From an uncultured Collinsella sp. (GTDB lineage Bacteria; Actinomycetota; Coriobacteriia; Coriobacteriales; Coriobacteriaceae), in assembly GCA_934655755.1 (NCBI GenBank), contig CAKUHA010000006.1, positions 1 through 64,000 on the forward strand: a stretch of 64,000 nt of DNA, given 5' to 3'. Position 1 is the stretch's first letter. The number at the start of each line of letters is the position of its first letter. A program made the position numbers and the translations under genes. Below, piece by piece: positions 1-11,445 of the stretch. A model generated the notes under the pieces. It worked only from the letters and a program-made list of their open reading frames with translations, ran no database searches and was not told where the DNA came from.

Positions 1-60
1 CCGTGATGCGCGACCGGGTGCCCTACCGGGAGTAGCCCCGGCGGTTGACAAAACTATAGG

Positions 61-145
61 AACACCCAATGACTAGTCGTTTAAGAACGTCCCCAATGAC
101 TACTAAAACAAAAGGTGGCCACTCGCGCCTTGGCGCCAATGACCA
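61..145. repeat. Short CCAATGAC repeats at the window edge
   Basis: The noncoding stretch before the end of purN carries three copies of CCAATGAC, at 66-73, 93-100 and 136-143. The first two sit in the longer context CCCAATGACTA / CCCAATGACTACTA. On the opposite strand this reads TAGTCATTGGG. No gene is visible in positions 1-179. The region lies just downstream of purN, so it may be a terminator-proximal dyad or a dispersed intergenic repeat. The window edge truncates the view. Confidence 0.4.
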
Positions 146-179
146 CCCTGACTACTCGGCTAAATTGTACTGTGCGATG

Positions 180-881
180 CTAGCCGCGAGGCGCATCAAT
201 TGCGACCTTGCCGCTCTCCAGCACGTGAACGCGACCGTCGGCGAGCATCTGCACGACTTCGGGATACAGCACATGCTCAATCGCGTGGATGTGCTCCTCG
301 AGCGTGTCGACATCCCAACCCTCCTCAACAGCCAGTGCACGCTGGGCGATGATGGGGCCGTTGTCGTAGATCTCGTTGGCAAAGTGCACGGTCACGCCGG
401 TCACCTTGACGCCGCGAGCAAACGCGTCGCCAATCGCGTGGGCACCGGTAAAGCTCGGTAGCAGCGCCGGGTGCAGGTTGACCACGCGATTGGGGAACGC
501 GGCCAGCAGCGGCGTGTGCACCATGCGCATGTAACCGGCCATGACCACGTACTCGCAGCCGCGCTCGAGCAGCTCGTGCGCGATGATCTCGTCGGCGGCG
601 ATGGGGTCGGCATAGACATCCTTGGACAGCGTGAGCGTCTGGATGCCCGCGCGCTCGGCACGCTGCAAGCCCTTGGCCGAAGGACGGCTCGACACCACAA
701 GCTCAATCGAGGCGTTGAGCTTGCCGGCGGCGATCAGGTCGATCAGCGCCTGCAGGTTGGTGCCCGAACCGCTGATGAGCACGCCAATCTTGAGCGGCTC
801 AGCCGTATCGGTGCCGGTCGGGCGGGTGTAGGGCACAAAGCCCAGGCCCTCGGCAGCAGTCGTCTGCTCGTTAGCGCTCAT
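180..881 (-). CDS. purN: Phosphoribosylglycinamide formyltransferase
   Basis: Transfers a formyl group from 10-formyl-tetrahydrofolate to GAR, the third step of de novo purine synthesis, in the cytosol. The GART fold begins near residue 31 (KIGVLISGSGTN). The catalytic triad is recognisable: N135 and H137 in NLHPALLP, and D173 in the segment ending DNGPII. A roughly 30-residue N-terminal extension precedes the core, so at 233 aa it is a little longer than typical. Its ATG lies inside the last codons of purM (11 bp overlap), so the two genes are translationally coupled and transcribed leftward. The start at 881 is the only one that suits the overlap. Confidence 0.95.
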   Translation of the reverse strand: MSANEQTTAAEGLGFVPYTRPTGTDTAEPLKIGVLISGSGTNLQALIDLIAAGKLNASIELVVSSRPSAKGLQRAERAGIQTLTLSKDVYADPIAADEIIAHELLERGCEYVVMAGYMRMVHTPLLAAFPNRVVNLHPALLPSFTGAHAIGDAFARGVKVTGVTVHFANEIYDNGPIIAQRALAVEEGWDVDTLEEHIHAIEHVLYPEVVQMLADGRVHVLESGKVAIDAPRG

Positions 882-1974
882 CGGAGTACACGACCTTACC
901 GGAGCCCTCGACGCACTCGCCCACGCGGAACGGCTTCTCGCCCAGCGCGACTAGAGCCTCGGTCACAGCTGCCTCGTCCTCGGGGGCGACGATCAGGCAC
1001 AGGCCAACGCCCATGTTGAAGGTCTTGCATGCCTCGTTGGGCGCGAGCTCGGCCTGGCGCGACACATAGGTGATGACGGGCGGAACGTCCCAGCCCATCT
1101 CGGCACCGTTGCGGGTGACCACGGCGTCGACGTCGTCGGCGAGCGCGCGGTTGAGGTTCTCGGTGATGCCGCCGCCGGTGATGTGGGCAATCGCGTGAAC
1201 GTTGGCGCCGCCACGCAGCAGCTCCAGAATCGGCTTCACATAGATGCGCGTGGGAGCCAGTAGAGCGTCGGCGAGCGATACGCCACCGAGCTCCTCGAGC
1301 GGGCGGCTCAGCTCCTCGGCCTTAGCGGCGGCCTCGGGCGTACCCGGCTTGATGCCGTCGACGCCGATGACCTTGCGCACGAGCGAATAGCCGTTGGAGT
1401 GCACGCCGGTGGAAGGCAGACCCAGAATCACGTCGCCGGGACGTACGTTCGCGGGATCGAGCATCTTGGGGCGATCGACGACGCCCACGGTAAAGCCGGC
1501 GAGGTCGTAATCGGCAGGAGCCATGACACCCGGGTGCTCGGCCATCTCGCCGCCCACGAGCGCGCAGCCCGCGAGCTTGCAGCCGTCGGCCACGCCCTTG
1601 ATGATCTTTGCCATGTGCTCGGCCTCGATATGGCCGATGGCAACGTAATCCAGGAAGAACAGCGGCTCGGCGCCCGAAGCCAGAATGTCGTTGACGCACA
1701 TGGCGACCAGGTCCTGGCCCACCGTCTCGTGGCGGTCCATGATCTGGGCGAGCACGAGCTTGGTGCCCACGCCGTCGGTACCGCTGATCAGGATCGGGTC
1801 TTCCATATCCTTAAGCGCGGCGGCCGAGAACAGGCCACCGAAGCCACCGATGCCGCCGATAACCTCGGGACGATTGGTGTCCTTGACCATCTGCTTGATC
1901 GCGTCGACGGCGCGGCCGCCCTCGGCGGTATCGACGCCGGCGTCCTCATACGTCACATGCTTGCTGTCGCTCAT
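871..1974 (-). CDS. purM: Phosphoribosylformylglycinamidine cyclo-ligase (AIR synthetase)
   Basis: Converts FGAM to AIR with ATP, the fifth step of purine synthesis. The 367-aa protein shows the PurM-family glycine-rich segment GTDGVGTKL near residue 84 and the downstream segment GVHSNGYSLVRK. Length is slightly above the usual 340-350 aa. A GAGAGGAAGG ribosome binding site precedes the ATG. It is followed directly by purN, overlapping it by 11 bp, and preceded by purF after a 156-bp gap that holds two dyads. The arrangement purF-purM-purN suggests one transcription unit, possibly with partial termination after purF. Confidence 0.96.
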   Translation of the reverse strand: MSDSKHVTYEDAGVDTAEGGRAVDAIKQMVKDTNRPEVIGGIGGFGGLFSAAALKDMEDPILISGTDGVGTKLVLAQIMDRHETVGQDLVAMCVNDILASGAEPLFFLDYVAIGHIEAEHMAKIIKGVADGCKLAGCALVGGEMAEHPGVMAPADYDLAGFTVGVVDRPKMLDPANVRPGDVILGLPSTGVHSNGYSLVRKVIGVDGIKPGTPEAAAKAEELSRPLEELGGVSLADALLAPTRIYVKPILELLRGGANVHAIAHITGGGITENLNRALADDVDAVVTRNGAEMGWDVPPVITYVSRQAELAPNEACKTFNMGVGLCLIVAPEDEAAVTEALVALGEKPFRVGECVEGSGKVVYSDER

Positions 1975-2042
1975 CTGAGCCTTCCTCTCCCACTACCGTT
2001 CGCCACACGTGCGTCAAACGGTGCTCATAGTTGCGTTTGATT

Positions 2043-2133
2043 CGGCGCGCGTCATAACAACACGCGCCGTCATATCAACAAAACAGCAGGTAAAACCTAC
2101 CAAAATAAACCTGTCCCTTTTTGGCAGGTTTTA
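2043..2133. terminator. Two dyads between purF and purM
   Basis: One inverted repeat pairs CGGCGCG (2043-2049) with CGCGCCG (2063-2069). A longer one pairs 2091-2105 with 2119-2133 (14 of 15 positions) around a 13-base centre containing AACCTGTCCC. The right arm includes the purF stop codon, so on the minus strand the hairpin forms immediately after purF translation ends. Its AT-rich arm gives a T-rich tail, consistent with an intrinsic terminator or attenuator. The AACCTGTCCC centre recurs in another palindrome at 33751-33781. Confidence 0.5.
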
Positions 2134-3801
2134 GGCCTCGCCGTGCTCCTCTTCCCAGCTGCGGTCGACGTATTTCTCGACCACGGCGTCGTCATCAAAG
2201 TGCAGCGGCTTGTCCAGGTTGCGGGGCTTAAAGCCCTCCATAAACTTGTCGCGGCCAAAGCTCTCGGGAATCGCCACGGGATAGCGGCCGGTAAAGCACG
2301 CATCGCAGTAGCCGCCCTTGGGCATGACCTTCAGTAGGCCCTCGACCGAAAGGAAGGCCAGCGAGTCGGCGCCGATATACTCGCAAATCTCTTCGACCGT
2401 CTTATTGGCGCTGATGAGCTGCGACTGCACGTCGGTATCGATACCGTAGAAGCACGGCCAGATGACCTCGGGCGAGTTGATGCGAATGTGAATCTCTTTG
2501 GCACCGGCGTTACGCAGCATCTTGACGAGCTGCACCATGGTGGTGCCGCGCACGATGGAGTCGTCGATGACGACCAAGCGCTTGCCCTCGATGTTGTCAC
2601 GCAGCGGATTGAGCTTCATGCGCACGCCCATGGCGCGTAGCTCCTGCGTAGGCTCGATAAACGTGCGGCCCACGTAGCGGTTCTTGATGAGGCCCTCGCC
2701 AAAGGGAATGCCGCTCTCGTGCGAATAACCCTCCGCGGGCGGCAGGCCGGAGTCGGGCACGCCGATGACCAGGTCGGCCTCGACGGGCTCCTCGTGTGCC
2801 AGCTGGCGACCCATGTCGTAGCGGCAGGCGTAGACGCTCTTGCCGTTCATGATGGAGTCGGGGCGAGCGAAGTAGACCTGCTCAAAGATGCAGTTGGCGG
2901 GCTCTTCGGCAGCAGGTACGCCCTGCTCGGACACGAGGCCCTCGGCGCTGATGCGCAAGATCTCGCCGGGGCGGACGTCGCGGACGTACTCGGCGCCCAC
3001 GATATCGAGTGCGCAGGTCTCGGAGGCGACGACCCAGCCGCCGGCGCGCGTGACATGGACGGCGGCGTCGACCGTCGCGGCGCCGTCCTGCGACGGCAGC
3101 TGCGAAACGGATGCGGCATCGGCCTGGTCCAGGCCCTCGTCTACGAGCTTGCCCAGCACGAGCGGGCGAATGCCGTGCGGATCGCGGAAGGCGTAGAGCG
3201 CCTGCTCGTTGATGAGCGTCATGGCGTAGCCGCCGCGCACGAGCTCCATGGTCTTGCGAATGCCCTCGCGCAGGTGGCCCGTACGCTGGGTAAAGTAGCC
3301 GATGAGCTTGGTCGCAACCTCGGAATCCGAGTTGGAGAGGAACGGCACGCCCAGCTCGATCAGCTGGCGGCGCAGCTCGTCGGTGTTGACGAGGGTGCCG
3401 TTGTGCGCGAGCGCGATGATCACGCTATTGATGGTCGAGAGGTGCGGCTGAGAGGCTTCCCAGCTCTTGGCGCCGGCGGTGCCGTAACGCACATGGCCCA
3501 CGGCCAGCTGGCCGGAGAGCGTCGACAGGTCGGCGTTTGAGAACACGCGGTCGAGCAGGCCCAGATCTTTACGGACCATAACCGTGCCGCCGTCACCCAC
3601 GGCGATTCCCGCCGATTCCTGGCCGCGGTGCTGCAGCGCACGCAGGCCAAAGTACGTCAGTCGAGCCACGTCGCGATCGGGCGCCCAGACACCAAAAATG
3701 CCGCATTCCTCATGCAGCTGGTCGGAGTCCGGATCATACGTCGACATGGTGTTCACCTGTCCCGCGGCACGCTCGGCCGCGCGGATGGTTTCTTGAGACA
3801 T
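2131..3801 (-). CDS. purF: Amidophosphoribosyltransferase (PRPP amidotransferase)
   Basis: First committed step of purine synthesis: makes 5-phosphoribosylamine from PRPP and glutamine. The N-terminal Ntn glutaminase begins at C33 (CGIFGV), implying removal of a 32-residue propeptide; Met19 would be an alternative start, but GAGGGG lies well placed before Met1. The C-terminal PRTase domain has the PRPP loop VIDDSIVRGTT at about 411-421. C304, C450, C499 and C502 match the four cysteines that hold a 4Fe-4S cluster in the Bacillus-type enzyme, so this is the iron-sulfur class, probably oxygen sensitive and feedback-inhibited by nucleotides. The upstream spacer to the divergent permease gene (3802-4096) has a TATAAT on the minus strand at 3843-3848 but no good -35. 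Confidence 0.96.
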   Translation of the reverse strand: MSQETIRAAERAAGQVNTMSTYDPDSDQLHEECGIFGVWAPDRDVARLTYFGLRALQHRGQESAGIAVGDGGTVMVRKDLGLLDRVFSNADLSTLSGQLAVGHVRYGTAGAKSWEASQPHLSTINSVIIALAHNGTLVNTDELRRQLIELGVPFLSNSDSEVATKLIGYFTQRTGHLREGIRKTMELVRGGYAMTLINEQALYAFRDPHGIRPLVLGKLVDEGLDQADAASVSQLPSQDGAATVDAAVHVTRAGGWVVASETCALDIVGAEYVRDVRPGEILRISAEGLVSEQGVPAAEEPANCIFEQVYFARPDSIMNGKSVYACRYDMGRQLAHEEPVEADLVIGVPDSGLPPAEGYSHESGIPFGEGLIKNRYVGRTFIEPTQELRAMGVRMKLNPLRDNIEGKRLVVIDDSIVRGTTMVQLVKMLRNAGAKEIHIRINSPEVIWPCFYGIDTDVQSQLISANKTVEEICEYIGADSLAFLSVEGLLKVMPKGGYCDACFTGRYPVAIPESFGRDKFMEGFKPRNLDKPLHFDDDAVVEKYVDRSWEEEHGEA

Positions 3802-4096
3802 GGCATCCCCTCAGAGCCTCGTATTTTGGCGTTACCCGCCTTATTATACGCACGGTGCGACGCGCTCCCATGTGCATGAGCAGCGCTTTTTAAAAGCCCA
3901 CCGAGCTAATAATCCGTTTTGTGCCCAAACATTTATTTGGCTACACGATACGGACGGTAACTCCGCTCCACTCCGCGCCACGGAAACTCTCGCCCACCGT
4001 TAGGGGTTACATTGTTGCAATTGGGACGTTCGTCCTGTCTTTTGGCTGGTCGGCAGCGTATCCTTATAGCTTGCAACAAAGCGAGAAAGGTTATGT

Positions 4097-5326
4097 ATGG
4101 ATCGAAACGAACTCGACCCCAGCGTCCCCAGCGCCACAGAGGTCAAGAAGATCCCCCTCATCATTAAGGTATATGCTGTCCTGTGCATCCTGTCCGGCGT
4201 GAGTACACTTCCGTCGGTCGGCGCCTTTATGTGGCAGGTCATCACGGCGCTCCTCAACGGCAACGCCGCCGAAAAGCTCGGCGACAATATGCTGGTCGCG
4301 GTCGGACTCATCGTCGCCGGCATCATGCTCTCTGCGGCAAGTGCCGTCATCCTGATTATCTTTGGCCTGGACCTCATCAAAAACCAGCGCCGCAACGCCG
4401 CCCGTCTGTCCTACATCCTTATTGCATTCACCGTCGTCGAGCTTTTGGTCGACGTGATGCTCCAGGGCATCGGCCTCTTCCTGCTGCGCCCCGCCATCCA
4501 GCTCGTGATTCTCGTCGCCCTTTCGTCCACCATCGACCCCACGCTGCGTCAGGAGCGCGAACTACAGCGCCGCCTGCAGGAGATGCTCGACCGCGACGCC
4601 GCCGCGGCGGGCATGCTCGGCCGCGACGAGACCGGCGAGGGCTATATCAAGCTCAACTACTTCAACCTGTTCTGGGTATTTTTCGTCTGCTGCATTCTCG
4701 GTCTTATCTTTGAGGACATCTGGCACATGACAGTCGACGATCCGGGTGTCTACCAGAATCGCGCCGGTATGCTGTTTGGCCCCTTCAGCCCCATCTACGG
4801 CTTTGGCGCCGTGCTCATGACCATGGTGCTCAACCGCTTCTATAAAAAGAACCCCGTCATCATTTTCCTGGTGAGTGCCTTGCTTGGCGCCAGCTTCGAG
4901 GTGTTCGTGGGCTGGTTTATGCAGACCTCGTTTGGTGTGGTTTCGTGGAGCTATTCGCACATCACGCTGTTCGGCATGTCCGATCCGCTCGTCGCCCTTA
5001 CGGGCGGACGCACCTGCACGGAGTTTGCCTGTCTATGGGGCCTGGGCGGCCTTATCTGGATCAAGCTGCTGCTGCCGAGACTGCTCAAGCTCATCAACAT
5101 GATCCCGTGGAAGAGTCGCTACTCGGCCACCGTCATCTTTACCGTCATCATGCTGGTCGACGGCGTTATGACGCTGCAGTCGCTCGACTACTGGTACCAG
5201 CGCGTAAACGGTACGGTTCAGGATATCCCCGTTGCGCAGTTCTATGGCGAGTACTTCGACAACGAGTACATGGAGAACCGCTTCCAGAGCATGACCATGA
5301 GCCCCAAGGACGCCACCCGCGTATAG
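4097..5326 (+). CDS. Multi-pass membrane protein, putative ABC transporter permease (CmpB-like family)
   Basis: A 409-aa membrane protein transcribed against its neighbours. The N-terminal 150 residues hold about four hydrophobic segments separated by short charged loops; the C-terminal half begins near residue 195 (LFWVFFVCCILGL) and contains GPFSPIYGFGAV, a motif I associate with the Pfam family labelled putative ABC-transporter type IV (PF06541). No nucleotide-binding partner is adjacent, so the transporter label is only a family name and the substrate is unknown. A GAGAAAGG ribosome binding site precedes the ATG. It is monocistronic, ending in a strong terminator. Confidence 0.75.
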   Translation: MDRNELDPSVPSATEVKKIPLIIKVYAVLCILSGVSTLPSVGAFMWQVITALLNGNAAEKLGDNMLVAVGLIVAGIMLSAASAVILIIFGLDLIKNQRRNAARLSYILIAFTVVELLVDVMLQGIGLFLLRPAIQLVILVALSSTIDPTLRQERELQRRLQEMLDRDAAAAGMLGRDETGEGYIKLNYFNLFWVFFVCCILGLIFEDIWHMTVDDPGVYQNRAGMLFGPFSPIYGFGAVLMTMVLNRFYKKNPVIIFLVSALLGASFEVFVGWFMQTSFGVVSWSYSHITLFGMSDPLVALTGGRTCTEFACLWGLGGLIWIKLLLPRLLKLINMIPWKSRYSATVIFTVIMLVDGVMTLQSLDYWYQRVNGTVQDIPVAQFYGEYFDNEYMENRFQSMTMSPKDATRV

Positions 5327-5366
5327 CGCCCAATACCGGCTCAAATCATCCACCCACGCACACGAA

Positions 5367-5402
5367 GCCCGCCGGCAGTTCAGAAGCTGCCGGCGGGCTT
5401 TT
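5367..5402 (+). terminator. Intrinsic terminator after the permease gene
   Basis: A perfect 12-bp stem pairs GCCCGCCGGCAG (5367-5378) with CTGCCGGCGGGC (5387-5398), with an 8-base loop, followed by TTTTG. It lies 40 bp after the stop of the rightward permease gene and also separates it from the leftward gene ending at 5436. Confidence 0.9.
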
Positions 5403-5435
5403 GTTCTCTATTGAGGGCGCGCGGTGGACCGAGCC

Positions 5436-5852
5436 TTACGCCTCGCGCTCGACCTCGCTCACGCATTCATTTTTAATGGTGCCGACAAGCGCCTGCAGCG
5501 CGTCGACCACGTGCGGGCGAATGTCCCCGCCAATGAGCACGAGCATGATATCGTCACCCACGGCAAGCTCGCCGCTCGCCAGCCACACGCGCACGTAGCC
5601 GATGCCCGGCATCGCACGCGTCGCCTTGATCGCGGCCTGTACCTTGTCGGCGTCGTAGCCAAACACCATGCCGCCCACCTTGTGTCCAGGCGCCACGCCA
5701 TCGGTCTCAACCCCGCGCACCTCGGACTTGGGCGTCGAGCGTACCACGCCGTTATGCGTCAGGTACATACCGCAGCCAGCTGCCGAAGCATCAGCCTTGG
5801 CTTCACGAAGCCAAACATCGACCGAAGGCATCGATTTGCCACTCTCAAGCAT
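5436..5852 (-). CDS. MoaE-like (molybdopterin synthase large subunit-like) protein
   Basis: A 138-aa protein. The segment from about residue 84, GYVRVWLASGELAVGDD followed by a long amphipathic helix, resembles the MoaE region that carries the HRVGRLAVGD-type motif, and the early segment YLTHNGVVRSTPKSEVRG resembles its N-terminal strand. MoaE adds sulfur to precursor Z with MoaD, but no moaD or other molybdopterin gene lies nearby and the key basic residues are not obviously all present. It could therefore be a divergent or repurposed relative. GAGGGAGA precedes the ATG. It is probably cotranscribed behind the sortase gene, 40 bp upstream. Confidence 0.5.
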   Translation of the reverse strand: MLESGKSMPSVDVWLREAKADASAAGCGMYLTHNGVVRSTPKSEVRGVETDGVAPGHKVGGMVFGYDADKVQAAIKATRAMPGIGYVRVWLASGELAVGDDIMLVLIGGDIRPHVVDALQALVGTIKNECVSEVEREA

Positions 5853-5892
5853 TATTTCTCCCTCTGATTTTCCACTTCCTGTCCCAGATAAT

Positions 5893-6891
5893 TTATTCTT
5901 CGACCGGCGTGAGCACCATAACGGCGCGCGTGTTGCTCAGCGACAGCGAACGGCAGGTCACGAGCGTTACGACCTTGGTTGCCGAAGCAGCACGATCGGT
6001 GGCGTCGCTTGCCACGGCAGAGGCACCTTCGAGCATCTCGGACAGGTAATTCTTCAGCCCGTCATCGCCCTCAAAATTGGGCGTGCGCGCCTTGGCATAC
6101 GTGTCCTCGACCACCTTGGTCGCCAGCGGGCGCAGCTTATACGTCGCGTCGCGCGTGATGTAGTACACGTATTCCATGCTGTCGAACGTCGCCTGATCGG
6201 TCGTATCCGAAATCACGTTGAACATCGAACCGTCGTTCATGTGGTGGCCGTAAATCGTGGTTTGCTGGTCCACCATGCCCGGTGCGGTATCGTCGCTATC
6301 CAAAAAGATGGCGCCCGACGCATTGGCCGTACCGTCAAACAGCGTGTTGAGGTACTTGGAGTTGTTGTTAGTCTGCACCACGGGATAGTTGATATTGGTT
6401 CCGGGCGCGTAAATCCAGCCCACAACCTCGGGATTTGTCTGAGCAAGCGCGTTGAAGTCGATGATTGGCACACCGCTGGCGTCCTTGTCGCTCACATATT
6501 GCTTTTCGATCTTTTGATACGACTCGCTTGCCTGCTTGTAACCAATCTGCGCATTGATAAAGATGGCGGCGGCGGCAACGATCAGGCCGATGCCGATGAT
6601 GATGAGCAGGATGGGGATGACGGAGCGGCGCTTCTTGCGCGGCGGCTCGACATGGCTCGATGGCGCGGCGTGCGACGAAGAGCGGGGCGGTTTCTTGGCC
6701 GTGCTGTATGACGAGGGTCGATACGCAGCCGGCGTATCCTGGCGGCAATGCTTTGCCGGCGTCACGGGGCGCGGCGCACGTGGCTGCTGAGGAGAGGATG
6801 TCCGGCCCTGCTGCGGCGCATGGCCGACTCCCGACTTGGATGGATCGGGAATCTGAGAAGCCGAAAAACGTTTTCCCTGATAGTCGGACAT
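5893..6891 (-). CDS. Class B sortase
   Basis: Membrane-anchored transpeptidase that links sorting-signal proteins to cell wall or to pilin lysines. The 332-aa protein has a 90-residue cytoplasmic tail rich in Pro, Ser and basic residues, one transmembrane helix (about 91-113), and an extracellular sortase domain. Catalytic residues are H216 (in YGHHM), C313 (in TLVTC) and R322. The class B assignment rests on the YGHHM context and on the helix-containing insert before TLVTC. This is the only sortase in the window and lies about 20 kb from the three sortase substrates at 26.2-33.4 kb. The long disordered tail is unusual. AAGGAGA lies 3 bases before the ATG. Confidence 0.88.
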   Translation of the reverse strand: MSDYQGKRFSASQIPDPSKSGVGHAPQQGRTSSPQQPRAPRPVTPAKHCRQDTPAAYRPSSYSTAKKPPRSSSHAAPSSHVEPPRKKRRSVIPILLIIIGIGLIVAAAAIFINAQIGYKQASESYQKIEKQYVSDKDASGVPIIDFNALAQTNPEVVGWIYAPGTNINYPVVQTNNNSKYLNTLFDGTANASGAIFLDSDDTAPGMVDQQTTIYGHHMNDGSMFNVISDTTDQATFDSMEYVYYITRDATYKLRPLATKVVEDTYAKARTPNFEGDDGLKNYLSEMLEGASAVASDATDRAASATKVVTLVTCRSLSLSNTRAVMVLTPVEE

Positions 6892-6927
6892 GGCTCTCCT
6901 TATGCTGCAAATGGGACGGCAGGGCGC

Positions 6928-7392
6928 CTAGGCGTCAGCCATCTCCTGCTTCATCTTCTCGATAACCTTGCGATACTCGGGGTCGCAGGCGCCCAGAATC
7001 TGCGTGGCGTAGATAGCGGCATTCTTGGCACCGTTAATGGCGACGCAGGCAACGGGCACGCCGGAGGGCATCTGCACCATCGACAGCAGCGAATCCATAC
7101 CGCCCAGGTCACTCGTCTTCATGGGCACGCCGATAACCGGCAACGGGGTAAACGCAGCCACGACACCGCCAAGGTGAGCAGCCTTGCCAGCGGCGGCAAT
7201 GATCACCTTGATGCCGCGGTCGGCAGCAGTCGAGGCCCACTCGTGGACCTTCGCCGGCGTACGGTGAGCGCTCGCGATCACGAGCTCATAGGGCACACCC
7301 AGCGCCTCGAGCTCGGCGGTGCAACCTTCCATAACGCCCAGATCGGACTTGGAGCCCATGATGATCCCGACAACCGGCTTCTGATCTGCCAT
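6928..7392 (-). CDS. purE: N5-carboxyaminoimidazole ribonucleotide mutase
   Basis: Rearranges N5-CAIR to CAIR in purine synthesis. The protein starts MADQKPVVGIIMGSKSD, and GSKSD is the family hallmark; length (154 aa) is normal for class I PurE. The ATG at 7392 is preferred over a TTG six bases upstream because AGGAGG sits 9 bases before it. Class I PurE normally needs PurK, which is not in this window. It lies upstream of the sortase gene with 36 bp between, so the two may share a transcript. A TATACT at 7456-7461 on the minus strand could be its -10 box, without a clear -35. Confidence 0.95.
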   Translation of the reverse strand: MADQKPVVGIIMGSKSDLGVMEGCTAELEALGVPYELVIASAHRTPAKVHEWASTAADRGIKVIIAAAGKAAHLGGVVAAFTPLPVIGVPMKTSDLGGMDSLLSMVQMPSGVPVACVAINGAKNAAIYATQILGACDPEYRKVIEKMKQEMADA

Positions 7393-7478
7393 AAACAAAG
7401 ACCTCCTGTTGAGAGCGGTGACGCAGCGAATCCGCGACCCTTAACTACTGAGAGTAGTATAGCTGCTCCCGTCCCTGC

Positions 7479-7582
7479 GGTCCCCGGGTGCCCGCGGCGC
7501 GCCGGGTTTTTATCTTCGCTCCCCTTGCTTCGCAAAGTCGCTCAGATAATAAACCCGGCGCGCCGCGGGGCACCCGGGGACC
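7479..7582. repeat. Long GC-rich palindrome upstream of purE
   Basis: The arms 7479-7509 and 7551-7582 are almost perfectly complementary over 31-32 bases (GGTCCCCGGGTGCCC inward to CCGGGTTT). The 41-base centre also partly pairs (TTATCT with AGATAA). This is part of a 737-bp gene-free gap between purE and carB. It is far longer than a usual terminator stem and resembles a dispersed palindromic repeat or a small non-autonomous element. Confidence 0.7.
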
Positions 7583-7648
7583 TACCGGGGATTGCCATGA
7601 CGTACGTTGGCTGATTTGGTTTGGGATGAGAGGCTGGCGGAGGGTTGT

Positions 7649-7851
7649 GGACAGTTAGTTCAGATTCGTATATTTTTGGCCGCACTTTTAGATGCGTAGA
7701 CAACGATTCGAAGCCGTCTTGGAGCCAAGAATGGGCTTTTCTATCCCTTGTCCAAGCGTCTTTATCGGCTTAGGCCACCGAAAACTGTTCAATTGAGCTC
7801 AAAACGGCCTCCGCAGGGCCCCTGAAAAATACGTATTTGAACTAACTGTCC
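7649..7851. repeat. MITE-like element with inverted ends
   Basis: A 203-bp segment bounded by GGACAGTTAGTTCA (7649-7662) and its exact reverse complement (7838-7851). The inward sequences continue to match with small gaps (ATTCGTATATTTTT against AAAAATACGTAT), giving ends of about 29 bp. The interior has no open frame of note. The form suggests a miniature inverted-repeat element. Target-site duplications could not be recognised with confidence. Confidence 0.6.
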
Positions 7852-7873
7852 AAGGACATGTCTCGGCCCTGGC

Positions 7874-7958
7874 AAAAGGTCTCCTGGCGAATGAAGATTC
7901 GCCAGGAGACCCCATCCAAAACGCGGGCTCTGTCGTTCGAATGAACGACAGAGCCCGC
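7874..7958 (-). terminator. Tandem terminators downstream of carAB
   Basis: Two perfect hairpins lie in a row. One has a 15-bp stem (7878-7892 with 7897-7911, 4-base loop), the other a 16-bp stem (7923-7938 with 7943-7958, 4-base loop). On the minus strand each is followed by TTTT, so both can terminate leftward transcription from carB. Such perfect, tandem stems with tetraloops are stronger than most terminators here. Confidence 0.75.
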
Positions 7959-8034
7959 GCGCACCATATTCTTCAGCCCAAGTCATCGCGCAAAGCCCCT
8001 TCGGCAGCACACGGTGCGACCAAGTCACCGCAGG

Positions 8035-8114
8035 CCGGGGCGGGAGGCGGACCTTTCTCTCGGAAAACTTCGCGAAGCCCAGTTTCCGAGAGAAAGCGTC
8101 CGATCCCGCCCCGG
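8035..8114. repeat. Nested inverted repeat just after carB
   Basis: Outer arms CCGGGGCGGGA (8035-8045) and TCCCGCCCCGG (8104-8114) enclose a second hairpin pairing about 8053-8069 with 8081-8096. It begins 16 bp after the carB stop. No T-run follows directly on the minus strand, so it may stabilise the transcript's 3' end ahead of the two terminators at 7874-7958. Confidence 0.6.
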
Positions 8115-8129
8115 GCGACGGGATGAGTC

Positions 8130-11444
<3,315 letters not shown>

Positions 11445-11445
11445 G

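Noticed and set aside
5436..5852. Confident molybdopterin synthase annotation
   Set aside because: Similarity is limited to part of the fold and no moaD or other cofactor genes are nearby, so it is left as MoaE-like.
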